Below are positions 24,056 to 33,749 of a stretch of DNA of 64,000 bases, piece by piece (positions within the stretch are counted from its first letter, which is position 1; every line of letters starts with the position of its first letter). The notes under the pieces were generated by a model. The model saw only the letters and a list, made by a program, of their open reading frames with translations, was not told the DNA's origin and did no database searches. The stretch is from Bacteroidota bacterium. GTDB taxonomy: Bacteria; Bacteroidota; Bacteroidia; Chitinophagales; Chitinophagaceae. The stretch covers positions 1 to 64,000 of the forward strand of contig JAFDXN010000034.1 in the NCBI GenBank assembly GCA_018267915.1. The letters are read 5' to 3'. A program made the translations under genes and the position numbers.

Positions 24056-25870
24056 TTGTTACCCATATACCGACATTGTATTTTATTTGTCATTCTCCTC
24101 GCTTCTTGTAATTCAAAACCAAGTTTTGATATTGATCAGGAATGGCAGCACTTTTCAAAGTCCGTGAGTAATGACGAGAAAATTAGAGTATTGATAAATA
24201 TTACTGACCATACACCGGAAGGAAAGCTAAAAGACAGTATAATAAGTTTGGCGATAGGTTTAGGTATGAACAGCAGCAGTGACTCTCTACAAATGGAGTC
24301 TTTCATTCGATACTTTGATAAGAGTGATTACGTTGCAGACTCAGTTACAGAACTTTATGGAAGCTCAATGTGGGAAATTTGTCACCGACACAGTTCGGAT
24401 ATTTGGTATTACCATACATATACTGTTCTTGCAAATATAAATTTGGACAAAGGTGAATATAGTAGGGCCTATACCAATGCAAATAAGGCGTTTTATTATG
24501 CAACGCTGATTTCGGATGAAAAATCAAAAATATCAAGCATTATATTATTAGGTACCTGCCAGGAAAAAGTCAATCAAAAAATCGATGCTTGTAAAAACTA
24601 CATAAGTGCGCTCTACCTGGCAGAAAAGAGTAATAATCGAAATTTAGCTTTAATAGCTGAAGATAAGTTATCGCATTTTTACATGCTAATTCGAAACTAT
24701 GACAAGGCAAAAGAGTATAAAAAGAAGGAAATAGAGTTGCTCCCGGAGGTATTCGGTAATGATTCCAATCGTTTAATGGACGTATTTAGCGATCTTACCG
24801 GATTACTTTATATCAATAATGAGGAGATACAGGCATATGGCATTACAGCTAAAATAGTTCAATATGCTAACCTGCATGGCAAACCGGACTTAAGGAATGA
24901 TGCTCTTCTCTTGTATAGGAACTATTTATTCGAAAATAACAAACTAGATGCAATAGTTAACTTTTACACGAAGATTCATCCAGAGGAGTACGAACGTATA
25001 TCGTTAGAAAACAGACCTTTATATTTCAGGATCATTGCATGTGTCAATGAGGTTAACCACAATATGGACTCAGCCTTATATTATTATCAAAGAGCTGAAC
25101 GCGAGCTGTTGGGACAGGAACGTAAAGGCTCGCCTTATTATCTTTCCAATTTCTATCGCCGTTTCGGTCAATTTTTATTGCGGAAGGGGGATATTAAGCT
25201 GGCCGAAGAAAAAATGCGTCAGTCGTACGCTTATGCGCAAAGCGCCGGGTATTATCCTTACCTGATAGAAGCATCGGGTTACCTGGACTCGATATATAAT
25301 GAGCAAGGGGACTATAAGGAGGCCTATCAGTATGCCAAGCTAAACAAGGCGTATGCCGACAGCCAGGCTATGGTGACCAAAAGCGATGAACTGCTGCGGC
25401 TGGAAGCAGACAATGTGGAAAAAGAGGAGCAACTGATGGCGGAGCGTGAACTGGTGCAGACCCGCCGCAGGCACAATATTCAATATGTATCTATGATCAT
25501 CATTATTGCTACCAGTTTTGTAATACTGGCGATGATCGGCTCGTTTAAAGTGCACAAGTTTGCTATTCAGTCCATTGGCTTTTTTTGTTTCATACTGCTG
25601 TTCGAGTTCATTGTTTTATTAGCCGACAAGCAGATAGAGCATGTTACCCATGGCGAGCCATGGAAGGTTTTGCTCATTAAAATCGGATTAATTGCGATAC
25701 TATCGCCGTCGCATCACTGGATGGAGCATAGAGTAGTCAGCTACCTGCACGAGCATAAATTAATAGATGCATCGCGCCTGTCGCTGCGCAAGCTGTGGCC
25801 GAGGAGAAAGAAGAACGCAGTAAAACATGCAGCAGCTAAACAAGCTACAAGACAAGAGCAGGAGAACTAA
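24056..25870 (+). CDS. TPR-repeat membrane lipoprotein
   Basis: 604 aa. Signal peptide with lipobox (LLASC, about 18). From about 120 to 440 a chain of TPR-like helical pairs (GEYSRAYTNANKAFYYAT; GDIKLAEEKMRQSYAYAQSAGYYP). A coiled coil (about 440-475, EEQLMAERELVQTRRRHNI) leads into two or three hydrophobic helices (about 480-560). The end is Lys/Arg-rich. Bacteroidota TPR sensors of this layout usually end in a kinase or HTH; here the coiled coil is followed by membrane helices and no DNA-binding domain is visible. Starts with TTG at 24056; no ATG precedes the signal peptide. Confidence 0.7.
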   Translation: MLPIYRHCILFVILLASCNSKPSFDIDQEWQHFSKSVSNDEKIRVLINITDHTPEGKLKDSIISLAIGLGMNSSSDSLQMESFIRYFDKSDYVADSVTELYGSSMWEICHRHSSDIWYYHTYTVLANINLDKGEYSRAYTNANKAFYYATLISDEKSKISSIILLGTCQEKVNQKIDACKNYISALYLAEKSNNRNLALIAEDKLSHFYMLIRNYDKAKEYKKKEIELLPEVFGNDSNRLMDVFSDLTGLLYINNEEIQAYGITAKIVQYANLHGKPDLRNDALLLYRNYLFENNKLDAIVNFYTKIHPEEYERISLENRPLYFRIIACVNEVNHNMDSALYYYQRAERELLGQERKGSPYYLSNFYRRFGQFLLRKGDIKLAEEKMRQSYAYAQSAGYYPYLIEASGYLDSIYNEQGDYKEAYQYAKLNKAYADSQAMVTKSDELLRLEADNVEKEEQLMAERELVQTRRRHNIQYVSMIIIIATSFVILAMIGSFKVHKFAIQSIGFFCFILLFEFIVLLADKQIEHVTHGEPWKVLLIKIGLIAILSPSHHWMEHRVVSYLHEHKLIDASRLSLRKLWPRRKKNAVKHAAAKQATRQEQEN

Positions 25871-25912
25871 AGACTTGCGAGATATATCCAAATGTGCTAT
25901 TTTTCTTAGACT

Positions 25913-26494
25913 ATGACAAGCAACAGGCTCGAAGCTTTCAGCGATGGCGTGATAGCCATTATCATCACCATTATGATACTGGAAATAAAGATACCGGAGG
26001 GCGATACTTTTGCCTCGCTGCAGCCGGTGATGTATTCATTCCTGAGCTATGTGCTGAGCTTTATTTACATTGGTATCTATTGGAATAATCACCATCATAT
26101 GATGCATGCTGTGCCTTCTGTAGACGGCGCAGTGCTTTGGGCGAACCTTCACCTGCTGTTCTGGCTCTCGCTCGTACCTTTTGTTACGCATTGGATGGCT
26201 GAGAATCACTTCAGCAAAGTGCCTGTGGCTGTATATGGAATGGTGCTGCTGATGAATGCGATAGCCTATACTATTCTGGTGTACTTTCTTATACGGCATC
26301 TTGGCAAGGATTCACTATTAGCAAAGGCGCTGGGTGCTGATTACAAGGGTAAGATCTCGCTGGCGATCTACATTACAGCGATCGTGGTTTCCTTTTTCGT
26401 GCCTGCAGTGGCAATGGGGTGCTACGTGCTGGTGGCGTGTATATGGTTCATACCCGATAGCAGGATAGAAAAGAAGCAACATGAAGTGCGATAA
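25913..26494 (+). CDS. TMEM175-type potassium channel (DUF1211)
   Basis: 193 aa, about six membrane helices. N-terminal motif NRLEAFSDGVIAIIITIMILEI is the conserved RxxxFSDGxxAI signature of bacterial TMEM175 channels, which form tetramers and conduct potassium. YIGIYWNNHHHMMH in helix 3 is also typical. Alone on its strand; ends 50 bp before a convergent operon with a shared hairpin. Confidence 0.88.
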   Translation: MTSNRLEAFSDGVIAIIITIMILEIKIPEGDTFASLQPVMYSFLSYVLSFIYIGIYWNNHHHMMHAVPSVDGAVLWANLHLLFWLSLVPFVTHWMAENHFSKVPVAVYGMVLLMNAIAYTILVYFLIRHLGKDSLLAKALGADYKGKISLAIYITAIVVSFFVPAVAMGCYVLVACIWFIPDSRIEKKQHEVR

Positions 26495-26497
26495 AGA

Positions 26498-26526
26498 AAA
26501 AACACAGGCGATCGCCTGTGTTTTTT
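26498..26526. terminator. bidirectional terminator
   Basis: AAAACACAGGCG AT CGCCTGTGTTTT forms a perfect inverted repeat with A-run and T-run on both sides, between the channel gene and the convergent haloperoxidase gene. Confidence 0.9.
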
Positions 26527-26547
26527 GTTACTATTTGTGACTCTAAT

Positions 26548-28101
26548 TTATTGCCCGGCACCATCATTTTGCGCTTTGGTAATGGCATACTGGCCGATCT
26601 TAGCACCGACGTCCAGGCCCACCTGGCAATCGCGCTTGTAGTGGATACCACCTGCCAGCCTGGAGAATGAAGCTTCCTGGGCCATGTCATTATAAGCACT
26701 TGCACGTTCAGGCACGAGATAGCCAAGTATCGTAGCTGCTGCTCCGCTAAATGTAGAGTGCCCGGAGATATAAGATGGAAAGTTAGGTATACCTGTCAGC
26801 GTCTTAATCTCAGGATTAACCTGCGAAGGCCTGGGGTTGCAGTAGTGATATTTAGTAAACCAGCACTCGATAGCTGCATCCATCATACTCATATTCAGCA
26901 GGGCCATGTTACGTGCCCAACGGACCTCGCTATAATTTTTTGTAATAAAGTCTTCTGCTGCGATGGCGTCCCAGTGGCCGGGTGGGGTATATGTGCCTAC
27001 GCCATCGGCCCAGAACTGCACAATGCGAATATTTTCGGCAGTGGGATTTTTTGTATAGCTCAGCACTTCATCAGCGTCTGCTTTCATATCTGCACTCGAT
27101 GTGGAAGGAGGAGGTACAGGACAAAGAGATACTACGGTTGCAGAGTCGAAAAGGAATGGCTTGACCTTGCCAAAGAGCGGGAGCATCGGAGGGCGCTTAG
27201 GAGATTCAAGACTATACCAGGGGGTTTCACCTTTGTCTAAATTCATCTTTTCGAGTGCATCCCAGTCTGCCTGTGTACCTACAGCCTTACCTGCATTATC
27301 TGCCTTAGCCCTGGCGATAAATGCCTGTGCCACCTGCCTGCCCAGCGCCTCGCCGGCTATTATATCGCTGCGTGTAGCGGCCCCGGCCATGATAGCAGCA
27401 TTTTCCTGTTCCTGTGCTTTCAGGTTGATAACGTCAATTTCAGTAGGGAAGAGCAGCTTCATCATTTCAGCGGTTACACCCGCCATAACTGCTGCCTCAG
27501 ATGGATAAGAAGGCAGGTCGGTAGCCGTGGCCAATGCCTTTACATTCGTATCGGTTTTGTAAGGCATGGGCCTGTTGTAAAGCTTCTTATAATACCAGCA
27601 AGCCACAAGTGCATCGTATTGCGCAGCGCTTACATAGGCGTAAGCCCGTGCGGCGTATGGTGGGTTTGAGAATGGGAATGTCGGATAGTTGAAAGGATTA
27701 GTGGAACTCGGTATGGGATAGACGCCATCCTCGTTCTGGTAAGGCGGCAAGTTGTGTTTGGCAACCAACTCGCGCATGATCTCGTTCCACCTGAGCACAC
27801 CACCTGCGCTCCAGTATTTCATTTGTTTCTTCTGGTCCTCAGACATGTCGGCCTGGAAGCCTTTTATCTCGTTGAGCTCGCCAACATAACCGCTTGATGT
27901 TACTGCAGCCGGAGCAGCGACAGCAAATGTGTCGGGGCGTGTAAGCAATACCATCTTCCAGGTGCCGGCGTTCATATCTGTGCTGGCGGGTGCTAATGCA
28001 TTAATATCATCCGTGCGGCCTGTGATGTGTTTTTTACAGGCAACAAACAGCGATGATGAGAAAAGAACTGAAAGTGCTATATATGAAGTTATCTTTTTCA
28101 T
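26548..28101 (-). CDS. vanadium-haloperoxidase-like / PAP2 lipoprotein
   Basis: 517 aa lipoprotein (lipobox LFVAC near residue 22). The PAP2/vanadium haloperoxidase tripartite signature is complete: KYHYCNPRP (K-x6-RP), PSYISGHS (PSxxSGH) and SRLAGGIHYKRD (SR-x5-H-x3-D). The N-terminal part up to about residue 340 is the long all-helical extension found in bacterial VHPO-family proteins. May be a peroxidase/halogenase or an acid phosphatase; sequence cannot tell which. Outer-membrane or periplasmic face. Follows the barrel gene by 5 bp in one operon. Confidence 0.85.
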   Translation of the reverse strand: MKKITSYIALSVLFSSSLFVACKKHITGRTDDINALAPASTDMNAGTWKMVLLTRPDTFAVAAPAAVTSSGYVGELNEIKGFQADMSEDQKKQMKYWSAGGVLRWNEIMRELVAKHNLPPYQNEDGVYPIPSSTNPFNYPTFPFSNPPYAARAYAYVSAAQYDALVACWYYKKLYNRPMPYKTDTNVKALATATDLPSYPSEAAVMAGVTAEMMKLLFPTEIDVINLKAQEQENAAIMAGAATRSDIIAGEALGRQVAQAFIARAKADNAGKAVGTQADWDALEKMNLDKGETPWYSLESPKRPPMLPLFGKVKPFLFDSATVVSLCPVPPPSTSSADMKADADEVLSYTKNPTAENIRIVQFWADGVGTYTPPGHWDAIAAEDFITKNYSEVRWARNMALLNMSMMDAAIECWFTKYHYCNPRPSQVNPEIKTLTGIPNFPSYISGHSTFSGAAATILGYLVPERASAYNDMAQEASFSRLAGGIHYKRDCQVGLDVGAKIGQYAITKAQNDGAGQ

Positions 28102-28106
28102 GATCC

Positions 28107-29078
28107 TTATTTTTCATTGAGTTTACCTGATGAATTATTTCCTGTTGCGGCCTTCTTTTTAGAGAAGTCGAGGATGTAGTATATGCCGGCATCGATATTA
28201 AGCGCCTGTCCAACATTCCTGCCGTGGAGCACATAATTTCCACCAGCGGTCAGCGACATTCCCGGTACCCATGGCAGGTTATATTTGCCATTTACGCCCA
28301 GTGTCAAAGCATTCATTTTGTTGCTGGGGAAAGGCATATCGTTCTTGCGAATGTCGAAACCGCCGAGGGTGTTCATACCCATCAAAACAGCTTCTGCTAT
28401 AAAGCGATTGCTTCGGTAGCCCAGACGAGCGCCATAGGACGCTACATTGGGCATTTCAACTTCATTGCTAAGTATCATTTCCGTAGTATAGTATGCAGTG
28501 CGGGCGATCTTAATGTTGCCCCTATAGGTATATGTACCCGATGCGGTGACAAACCAATTGCTGTACTGGTAGTCGAGGATCAACCTTGCGGATGCCGTGC
28601 GGCTGTGCAGGCCTATGGACATCGGCAGGAAATCGGGAGTGTAGTTTGTCAACGGTAAGGAGGCACCTGCTAATCCGTATACCGAGAAAACACTTTTGCC
28701 CATATCGAGCTCCACAGGCATCCACTTCAGCCAGGCGCTAAGGTCTTGTATTCCCTTCATGCCGTGTAGTGTGCCTGCAGAGGCTTTTGTCTGCACATAA
28801 GGGAGGTTCATTAAAAGGTTTAACCGGCGGCTAATACCATAATTGGGCATTATGGAGTACATACTGGTGGACAACGTTCCAATGTTCTCATTGTCGCGTT
28901 TGTAGGTGCCTTCCCAATAGTTCTTCCAACTGCTATGGCCATACATGAGGCCTACGCAGAGGTTATTTTTTGCCATCATAATGGCGTCCTGGTCGGTTTG
29001 GGCCTGTAGGGGATTGCTAAATAAGAGTAAGCTGAGGCCTGCAAGCACCGAGTTCCGGGGCATTGTAAAAAATTTCAT
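28107..29078 (-). CDS. outer-membrane beta-barrel, transporter-like
   Basis: 323 aa from the ATG at 29078. Signal peptide (ends NPLQAQ), then repeated amphipathic strands with aromatic ends and the residues typical of a barrel (LMNLPYVQTKAS, GLAGASLPLTNYTP, LGVNGKYNLPWVPG). Ends in an Asn/Ser/Lys tail rather than a terminal Phe. Resembles the MetA-pathway phenol-degradation/porin-like barrel group, but no exact family. Five bp upstream of the haloperoxidase, so the two are surely co-transcribed. An ATG at 29102 is also in frame. Confidence 0.75.
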   Translation of the reverse strand: MKFFTMPRNSVLAGLSLLLFSNPLQAQTDQDAIMMAKNNLCVGLMYGHSSWKNYWEGTYKRDNENIGTLSTSMYSIMPNYGISRRLNLLMNLPYVQTKASAGTLHGMKGIQDLSAWLKWMPVELDMGKSVFSVYGLAGASLPLTNYTPDFLPMSIGLHSRTASARLILDYQYSNWFVTASGTYTYRGNIKIARTAYYTTEMILSNEVEMPNVASYGARLGYRSNRFIAEAVLMGMNTLGGFDIRKNDMPFPSNKMNALTLGVNGKYNLPWVPGMSLTAGGNYVLHGRNVGQALNIDAGIYYILDFSKKKAATGNNSSGKLNEK

Positions 29079-29230
29079 TGTTACGTGTTTTGCAGTTTGC
29101 ATAAAACTAATACTTTTTTAAAAGATTTACTATTAGTTATAAAGATTGCTATTATGGTATGCGTAAATGGACTTAGACTGCTTTTGGGGTAGCGGCTATG
29201 GTACTCTTTTCCAAGCTTGAGGCGAAAAGC

Positions 29231-29238
29231 TATCTTTG
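29231..29238 (+). promoter_or_regulatory. -7 box for glyA
   Basis: TATCTTTG, 19 bp before the ATG at 29258. It rules out an in-frame start at 29198, which lies upstream of the box. Confidence 0.6.
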
Positions 29239-29257
29239 CCCCACAATTAAAACGACC

Positions 29258-30556
29258 ATGCAGCGCGACACACTAATATTTAAGCTAATACATGAGGAGC
29301 TGGAAAGGCAGAGAAGGGGACTGGAACTGATAGCCAGTGAAAACTTTACCAGCATGCAGGTGATGCAGGCTATGGGGAATGTAATGAGCAATAAATATGC
29401 TGAAGGCTACCCCGGCAAGCGCTATTACGGCGGCTGCGAAGTGGTAGATAAGAGCGAGCAACTGGCCATAGACCGTGCTAAGGAAATATTTAATGTGGAT
29501 TACGCCAACGTGCAGCCCCATAGCGGTGCACAGGCTAACGCAGCTGTGATGCTTGCCTGCCTGCAGCCCGGTGATACCATATTGGGCCTGGACCTGAGCA
29601 TGGGGGGGCACCTGACGCATGGGTCGCCCGTCAACTTTTCCGGTAAATTATACCGGGCCGTTCACTACGGGGTGGATAAAGAAACGGGCAGGGTGAACTA
29701 CGACATGATGGAGCAACAGGCGAAAGAACACCGGCCAAAGCTGCTGATCTGTGGCGCAAGTGCATACAGCCGTGACTGGGACTATGCCCGCATTCGCCAG
29801 ATAGCCGACGGCGTGGGGGCACTAGTGATGGCAGACATTGCCCATCCGGCCGGCCTTATTGCAAAGGGCTTGCTTAGCTCTCCTTTCGACTATTGTCATT
29901 TTGTGACATCTACTACGCATAAGACACTGCGGGGGCCTCGTGGCGGTATTATCCTTATGAAAAAGGACTTTGAGAACCCGTGGGGCATTACCGGGCCGAA
30001 GGGTGAGGTGCGGATGATGAACGCCTTGATAGACCTGGCAGTATTTCCGGGTAATCAGGGTGGACCCCTGGAGCATGTGATAGCTGCGAAGGCTGTGTCT
30101 TTCTTTGAAATACAGCAGGCGGAATTCATGGATTATGCGAAGCAGGTGGTGAGCAATGCACAGGCGCTTGCAGGTGCTTTTATGGAAAAGGGCTATGATA
30201 TCGTCTCAGGTGGTACAGACAATCACCTGATGCTTATAGATCTGCGCAATAAGAATATTAGCGGTAAAAAAGCTGAAAACACACTGGTACAGGCAGACAT
30301 TACCATCAATAAGAATATGGTGCCGTTTGACGACAAGTCTCCATTTATAACTTCGGGTATACGGGTGGGCGTACCGGCAGTTACTACCCGGGGACTGAAG
30401 GAGGAACATATGCCGCAGATCGTAGGCTGGCTGGACAAGGTGCTGATGGCACCGGACGATGAGAGCGTAATCAAGACAGTGCGGGGTGAGGTGAATGAGT
30501 TTATGGCTGGCTTCCCGTTGTACCCGGGTTGGGGTTTGAACGAAACATCGTTTTAG
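29258..30556 (+). CDS. glyA: serine hydroxymethyltransferase
   Basis: Interconverts serine and glycine with tetrahydrofolate, the main source of one-carbon units; PLP enzyme, cytoplasmic. 432 aa from the ATG at 29258. Conserved [10 protein letters not shown], the [18 protein letters not shown] block and the PLP-lysine motif [13 protein letters not shown] are all present. ATG is chosen because of the -7 box 19 bp upstream. Confidence 0.97.
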   Translation: MQRDTLIFKLIHEELERQRRGLELIASENFTSMQVMQAMGNVMSNKYAEGYPGKRYYGGCEVVDKSEQLAIDRAKEIFNVDYANVQPHSGAQANAAVMLACLQPGDTILGLDLSMGGHLTHGSPVNFSGKLYRAVHYGVDKETGRVNYDMMEQQAKEHRPKLLICGASAYSRDWDYARIRQIADGVGALVMADIAHPAGLIAKGLLSSPFDYCHFVTSTTHKTLRGPRGGIILMKKDFENPWGITGPKGEVRMMNALIDLAVFPGNQGGPLEHVIAAKAVSFFEIQQAEFMDYAKQVVSNAQALAGAFMEKGYDIVSGGTDNHLMLIDLRNKNISGKKAENTLVQADITINKNMVPFDDKSPFITSGIRVGVPAVTTRGLKEEHMPQIVGWLDKVLMAPDDESVIKTVRGEVNEFMAGFPLYPGWGLNETSF

Positions 30557-30614
30557 TCCATTTACAATAGATGGCCTTCACGCTTTCTTAACGCTTTCAG
30601 CGTCGAAATGGCCG

Positions 30615-30622
30615 TATTTTTG
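30615..30622 (+). promoter_or_regulatory. -7 box for the 30718 gene
   Basis: TATTTTTG matches TAnnTTTG, 95 bp before the ATG at 30718. The DNA between contains AGATATTAGATAT and AGATATTT, an AT-rich short repeat. Confidence 0.4.
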
Positions 30623-30717
30623 CAAGGCACGCCTAGATATTAGATATATTTTTAGATATTTCTGGCTATTTACTGTTGACTTTCTACTTTTGACTGAATA
30701 GAAAAGGAATTACCATA

Positions 30718-32988
30718 ATGCGATTGAAGCTTCACCATAGGATAGGTTTTATTTTTTTGCTGTGCCTGCTAATAGCCGGAGAGGCCCAGGCACAGTTCGG
30801 CTTGCTGCACCGCAGAAAGAAAGTGGCGGACACAACGAAGAAACCAAGTATATACGATATTGATACCCTGGTGCAGGCAGTACCCCGCCAGCGCCAGCTT
30901 TTTCACGACAGGATAGATGGCGAAATCAAGAAGGCCGACTACTTTGATGGTGTAAAGGACAACTTCATTGAATTCTCTACCGATGATACGATAGTGAATC
31001 AGGTGCTGAGCAAAGCAATGTTGACAGACATAAGGCATTTGCAGAAGATGATCGAGAACCTGCCTTCGCTGGCGGGTGATGCCACGATATCGAACCAGGA
31101 AAAGATACGTTACCTGCAGGCAGTGTACGAGATGATGGTCAAGTTCAACAAAGATGTGCATGTTGACCCTTATTATTACCGCAAGCTGGTAAATAATATG
31201 CACGACATGATCATTGCCGAGCATGAGAACAAGCTGGACGATTTTATCAGGAATAATGCCAACGTATACTCGCTGGAGAACTCGGCGAAGATGCTCGATG
31301 GCTATCCCCAAATAAAATCCTACTTATATACGGCAATGGGCAGACAAGACCCTAAACTGATGATCAAACGACTGGCAGAATTTGCCAACGAGCCTTTTGC
31401 CTGTGATATCATCGCTGCCGCTGCCCGGGTGGTACCTAACGAAGTGTTCAATTATGCCTCATCGACCAACGGTATTTTCAACGGCGCGGTGCGCCGGTGC
31501 GGCGATCCGCTGGTGCAGGCGATCGTAAAAATAACTGATCAGTCGAATGTACCGTTAAAAGCGATGCCGTTCCTTACCGATATTTATAATGGCAGGTTAA
31601 GCATCAGGCAGGTGGATAGCATTGCTGCTAACGAAGATGCGTACTTCCAGAACCTTGTGCGGTTAAAGCTGTCGGGTGACACGTTGGGCGCTGCGACATA
31701 TACTGATGAATTAGCTTATCGCGGTCTGAAGTATGTGCGGAACATGAACGACCTGCACGAGGAGAAAGACCCTGTACGCTTCAAGTGTATTGACGGCTTC
31801 TCACCGCAATCGCTGTATTTTCTGATGGTGTACGGACAGGACGAGATATATACAAGTAGCTTCCTGGGCACCTTCAACCGAATGATGCAGCGGATGGCGC
31901 CTATGACAGGCGATCAGCTATTGGAAAAAGTGCGCCGCGACCACTTCCGTACTTTCATAAGGATGTGTGCGGGATACAATACACTTAGCACTTTCCTGGC
32001 CAGCATGGATGAGGGGCACCGCACCGCCCTGATGACAGACTTCATTGCCGGACTGGAAGCGGGTAAAGAAGGCGATCTGGAAGATGCCGTAGATGTGGCT
32101 GATGCCTTTGGTAGTATATCGGACGATAAGTTGTCAGCTTTCCTGGAGGATAAAGTAAAAGAGAATTATGAGCGCTCGTATGTCAAGGAACGCAGCAAGA
32201 GGGGTATTATCATTTACGGGCTGTTGGCAACACTTTTCGATGGAATCAAATCCACCGGCAATGACGCGCAGGCTATAACAGAATCAGAGCGATTAGGCTT
32301 ACCGCCGATCAACCTGGTGCCTTTCAGGAGCCTGGTGAATGATTCGGGTATCGTGTATGCGCAGGCATTTTTCTTTGGAGATGAAGACGGTAAGACGGCA
32401 TTTAATAGCTTCCTCGGCAATTTCCGGGATGGGAAGTGGAAGATCACAAACGATAAGTATTGGACGACAATCAGCTCCCTAGCAGGCAAGAAAGTGGTGA
32501 TCTATGCGAACACCCCGCTACCGGAACCCGATGATGAAGAGGCGCAGAAACAGCTGTGCAATTACCTGGATGCGAACAATATTCATCCCACTATCATTGT
32601 TCATCGCGGGCATAGTTATCACTTGCCGCTAACTATGGAAAAGTTGACTAAATATAATAAGATCATTGTGCTGGGCTCTTGTGGCGGTTATCATAATCTG
32701 TCGATAGTGCTGGACCATGCACCTGATGCGCACATCATATCGTCGAAGCAGACAGGTATGATGAATATTAATGAGCCTATATTAAAGCTCCTCTTCTCGA
32801 AGGTAGTTGCGGGTAACGACATCAACTGGATCAATATGTGGCAGGAACTGGATGGCTATTTCAGTACCAAGGGCCGTAAAGACCTGCATGAGAAGTTCAG
32901 TGACTATGTGCCGCCTTATAAGAACCTTGGTGCGATATTCATAAAGTCTTATCGAAAACTTTCGAACGACGAAGAAAATACCCAGTAA
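30718..32988 (+). CDS. secreted large protein with a clan-CD-like His/Cys signature
   Basis: 756 aa. Signal peptide (ends EAQAQ), long helical body (about 30-540), then a C-terminal alpha/beta domain (about 575-740). In it, a hydrophobic strand ends in IIVHRGHSYH (H629, H632) and, 20 residues on, a second hydrophobic strand ends in KIIVLGSCGG (C655). Strand-His and strand-Cys in this order and spacing is the layout of clan CD cysteine peptidases (caspase, gingipain, separase). The helical body has no recognised family. Ends 4 bp before ppk2, so the two are co-transcribed. Function inferred from motif only. Confidence 0.7.
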   Translation: MRLKLHHRIGFIFLLCLLIAGEAQAQFGLLHRRKKVADTTKKPSIYDIDTLVQAVPRQRQLFHDRIDGEIKKADYFDGVKDNFIEFSTDDTIVNQVLSKAMLTDIRHLQKMIENLPSLAGDATISNQEKIRYLQAVYEMMVKFNKDVHVDPYYYRKLVNNMHDMIIAEHENKLDDFIRNNANVYSLENSAKMLDGYPQIKSYLYTAMGRQDPKLMIKRLAEFANEPFACDIIAAAARVVPNEVFNYASSTNGIFNGAVRRCGDPLVQAIVKITDQSNVPLKAMPFLTDIYNGRLSIRQVDSIAANEDAYFQNLVRLKLSGDTLGAATYTDELAYRGLKYVRNMNDLHEEKDPVRFKCIDGFSPQSLYFLMVYGQDEIYTSSFLGTFNRMMQRMAPMTGDQLLEKVRRDHFRTFIRMCAGYNTLSTFLASMDEGHRTALMTDFIAGLEAGKEGDLEDAVDVADAFGSISDDKLSAFLEDKVKENYERSYVKERSKRGIIIYGLLATLFDGIKSTGNDAQAITESERLGLPPINLVPFRSLVNDSGIVYAQAFFFGDEDGKTAFNSFLGNFRDGKWKITNDKYWTTISSLAGKKVVIYANTPLPEPDDEEAQKQLCNYLDANNIHPTIIVHRGHSYHLPLTMEKLTKYNKIIVLGSCGGYHNLSIVLDHAPDAHIISSKQTGMMNINEPILKLLFSKVVAGNDINWINMWQELDGYFSTKGRKDLHEKFSDYVPPYKNLGAIFIKSYRKLSNDEENTQ

Positions 32989-32992
32989 ATCT

Positions 32993-33745
32993 ATGGCGAA
33001 GACCAAGCTCAAAAAGATACCAACTGCTGCACCGCGCGATGTCCGCAAGGAAGATTGTAAGCGGGAGCTCGATAAGATACTGGCAGAGCTGGACGAACTT
33101 CAGAACCTGCTCTATGCCGAGGGTAAGCATGCCATACTGATCATCATCCAGGGAATGGACGCGAGCGGTAAGGATGGCTTAACGCGTGACGTGTTTACCA
33201 GCATGAACCCACAAGGCGTAAACGTGCATTCTTTTAAGGAGCCAACGCCAGAGGAACTTGCTCATGATTTTTTGTGGCGCATACATGCCCAAACTCCACA
33301 AAAGGGCATGATACACATTTTCAACCGGTCGCACTACGAAGATGTCCTGGTTACCCGCGTGCATCGCATGATAGATGACAAGGAGGCGAAAAGACGTATG
33401 GAGGCCATCAATGATTTCGAGCGCTTACTCATCAATAACCATACGCAAATCCTGAAGTTTTACCTCAATATATCGCATGATGAGCAACTGAAGCGTCTTG
33501 AAGAGCGAATGGAAAAGCCGGAGAAAATGTGGAAGTACAATGCGGACGACCTGCAGGAATCAGCATTGTGGGATGAGTATATGAAGTACTATGAAGACGC
33601 GATCGATGGTTGTAATGAAGTACCCTGGCATATCATACCGGCAGACCAGAACTGGTATAAATCTTATCTTGTTGCCAAAGCATTGCGCGACCTGTTCAAA
33701 TCGTTAAAGATGAAATTTCCCGGATTGAAGCGGGGCAAATCCTGA
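32993..33745 (+). CDS. polyphosphate kinase 2 family protein
   Basis: 250 aa, single PPK2 domain. Transfers phosphate between polyphosphate and nucleotides. Walker A is GMDASGKDG; NRSHYEDVLVTRVH and the PEKMWKYNADDLQE block are PPK2 hallmarks, with the lid Arg/Lys residues. No fusion. Class (I, II or III) cannot be read from sequence alone. Starts 4 bp after the clan-CD-like gene. Polyphosphate and PHA are both storage polymers, and PHA genes flank this region. Confidence 0.93.
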   Translation: MAKTKLKKIPTAAPRDVRKEDCKRELDKILAELDELQNLLYAEGKHAILIIIQGMDASGKDGLTRDVFTSMNPQGVNVHSFKEPTPEELAHDFLWRIHAQTPQKGMIHIFNRSHYEDVLVTRVHRMIDDKEAKRRMEAINDFERLLINNHTQILKFYLNISHDEQLKRLEERMEKPEKMWKYNADDLQESALWDEYMKYYEDAIDGCNEVPWHIIPADQNWYKSYLVAKALRDLFKSLKMKFPGLKRGKS

Positions 33746-33749
33746 GTCA

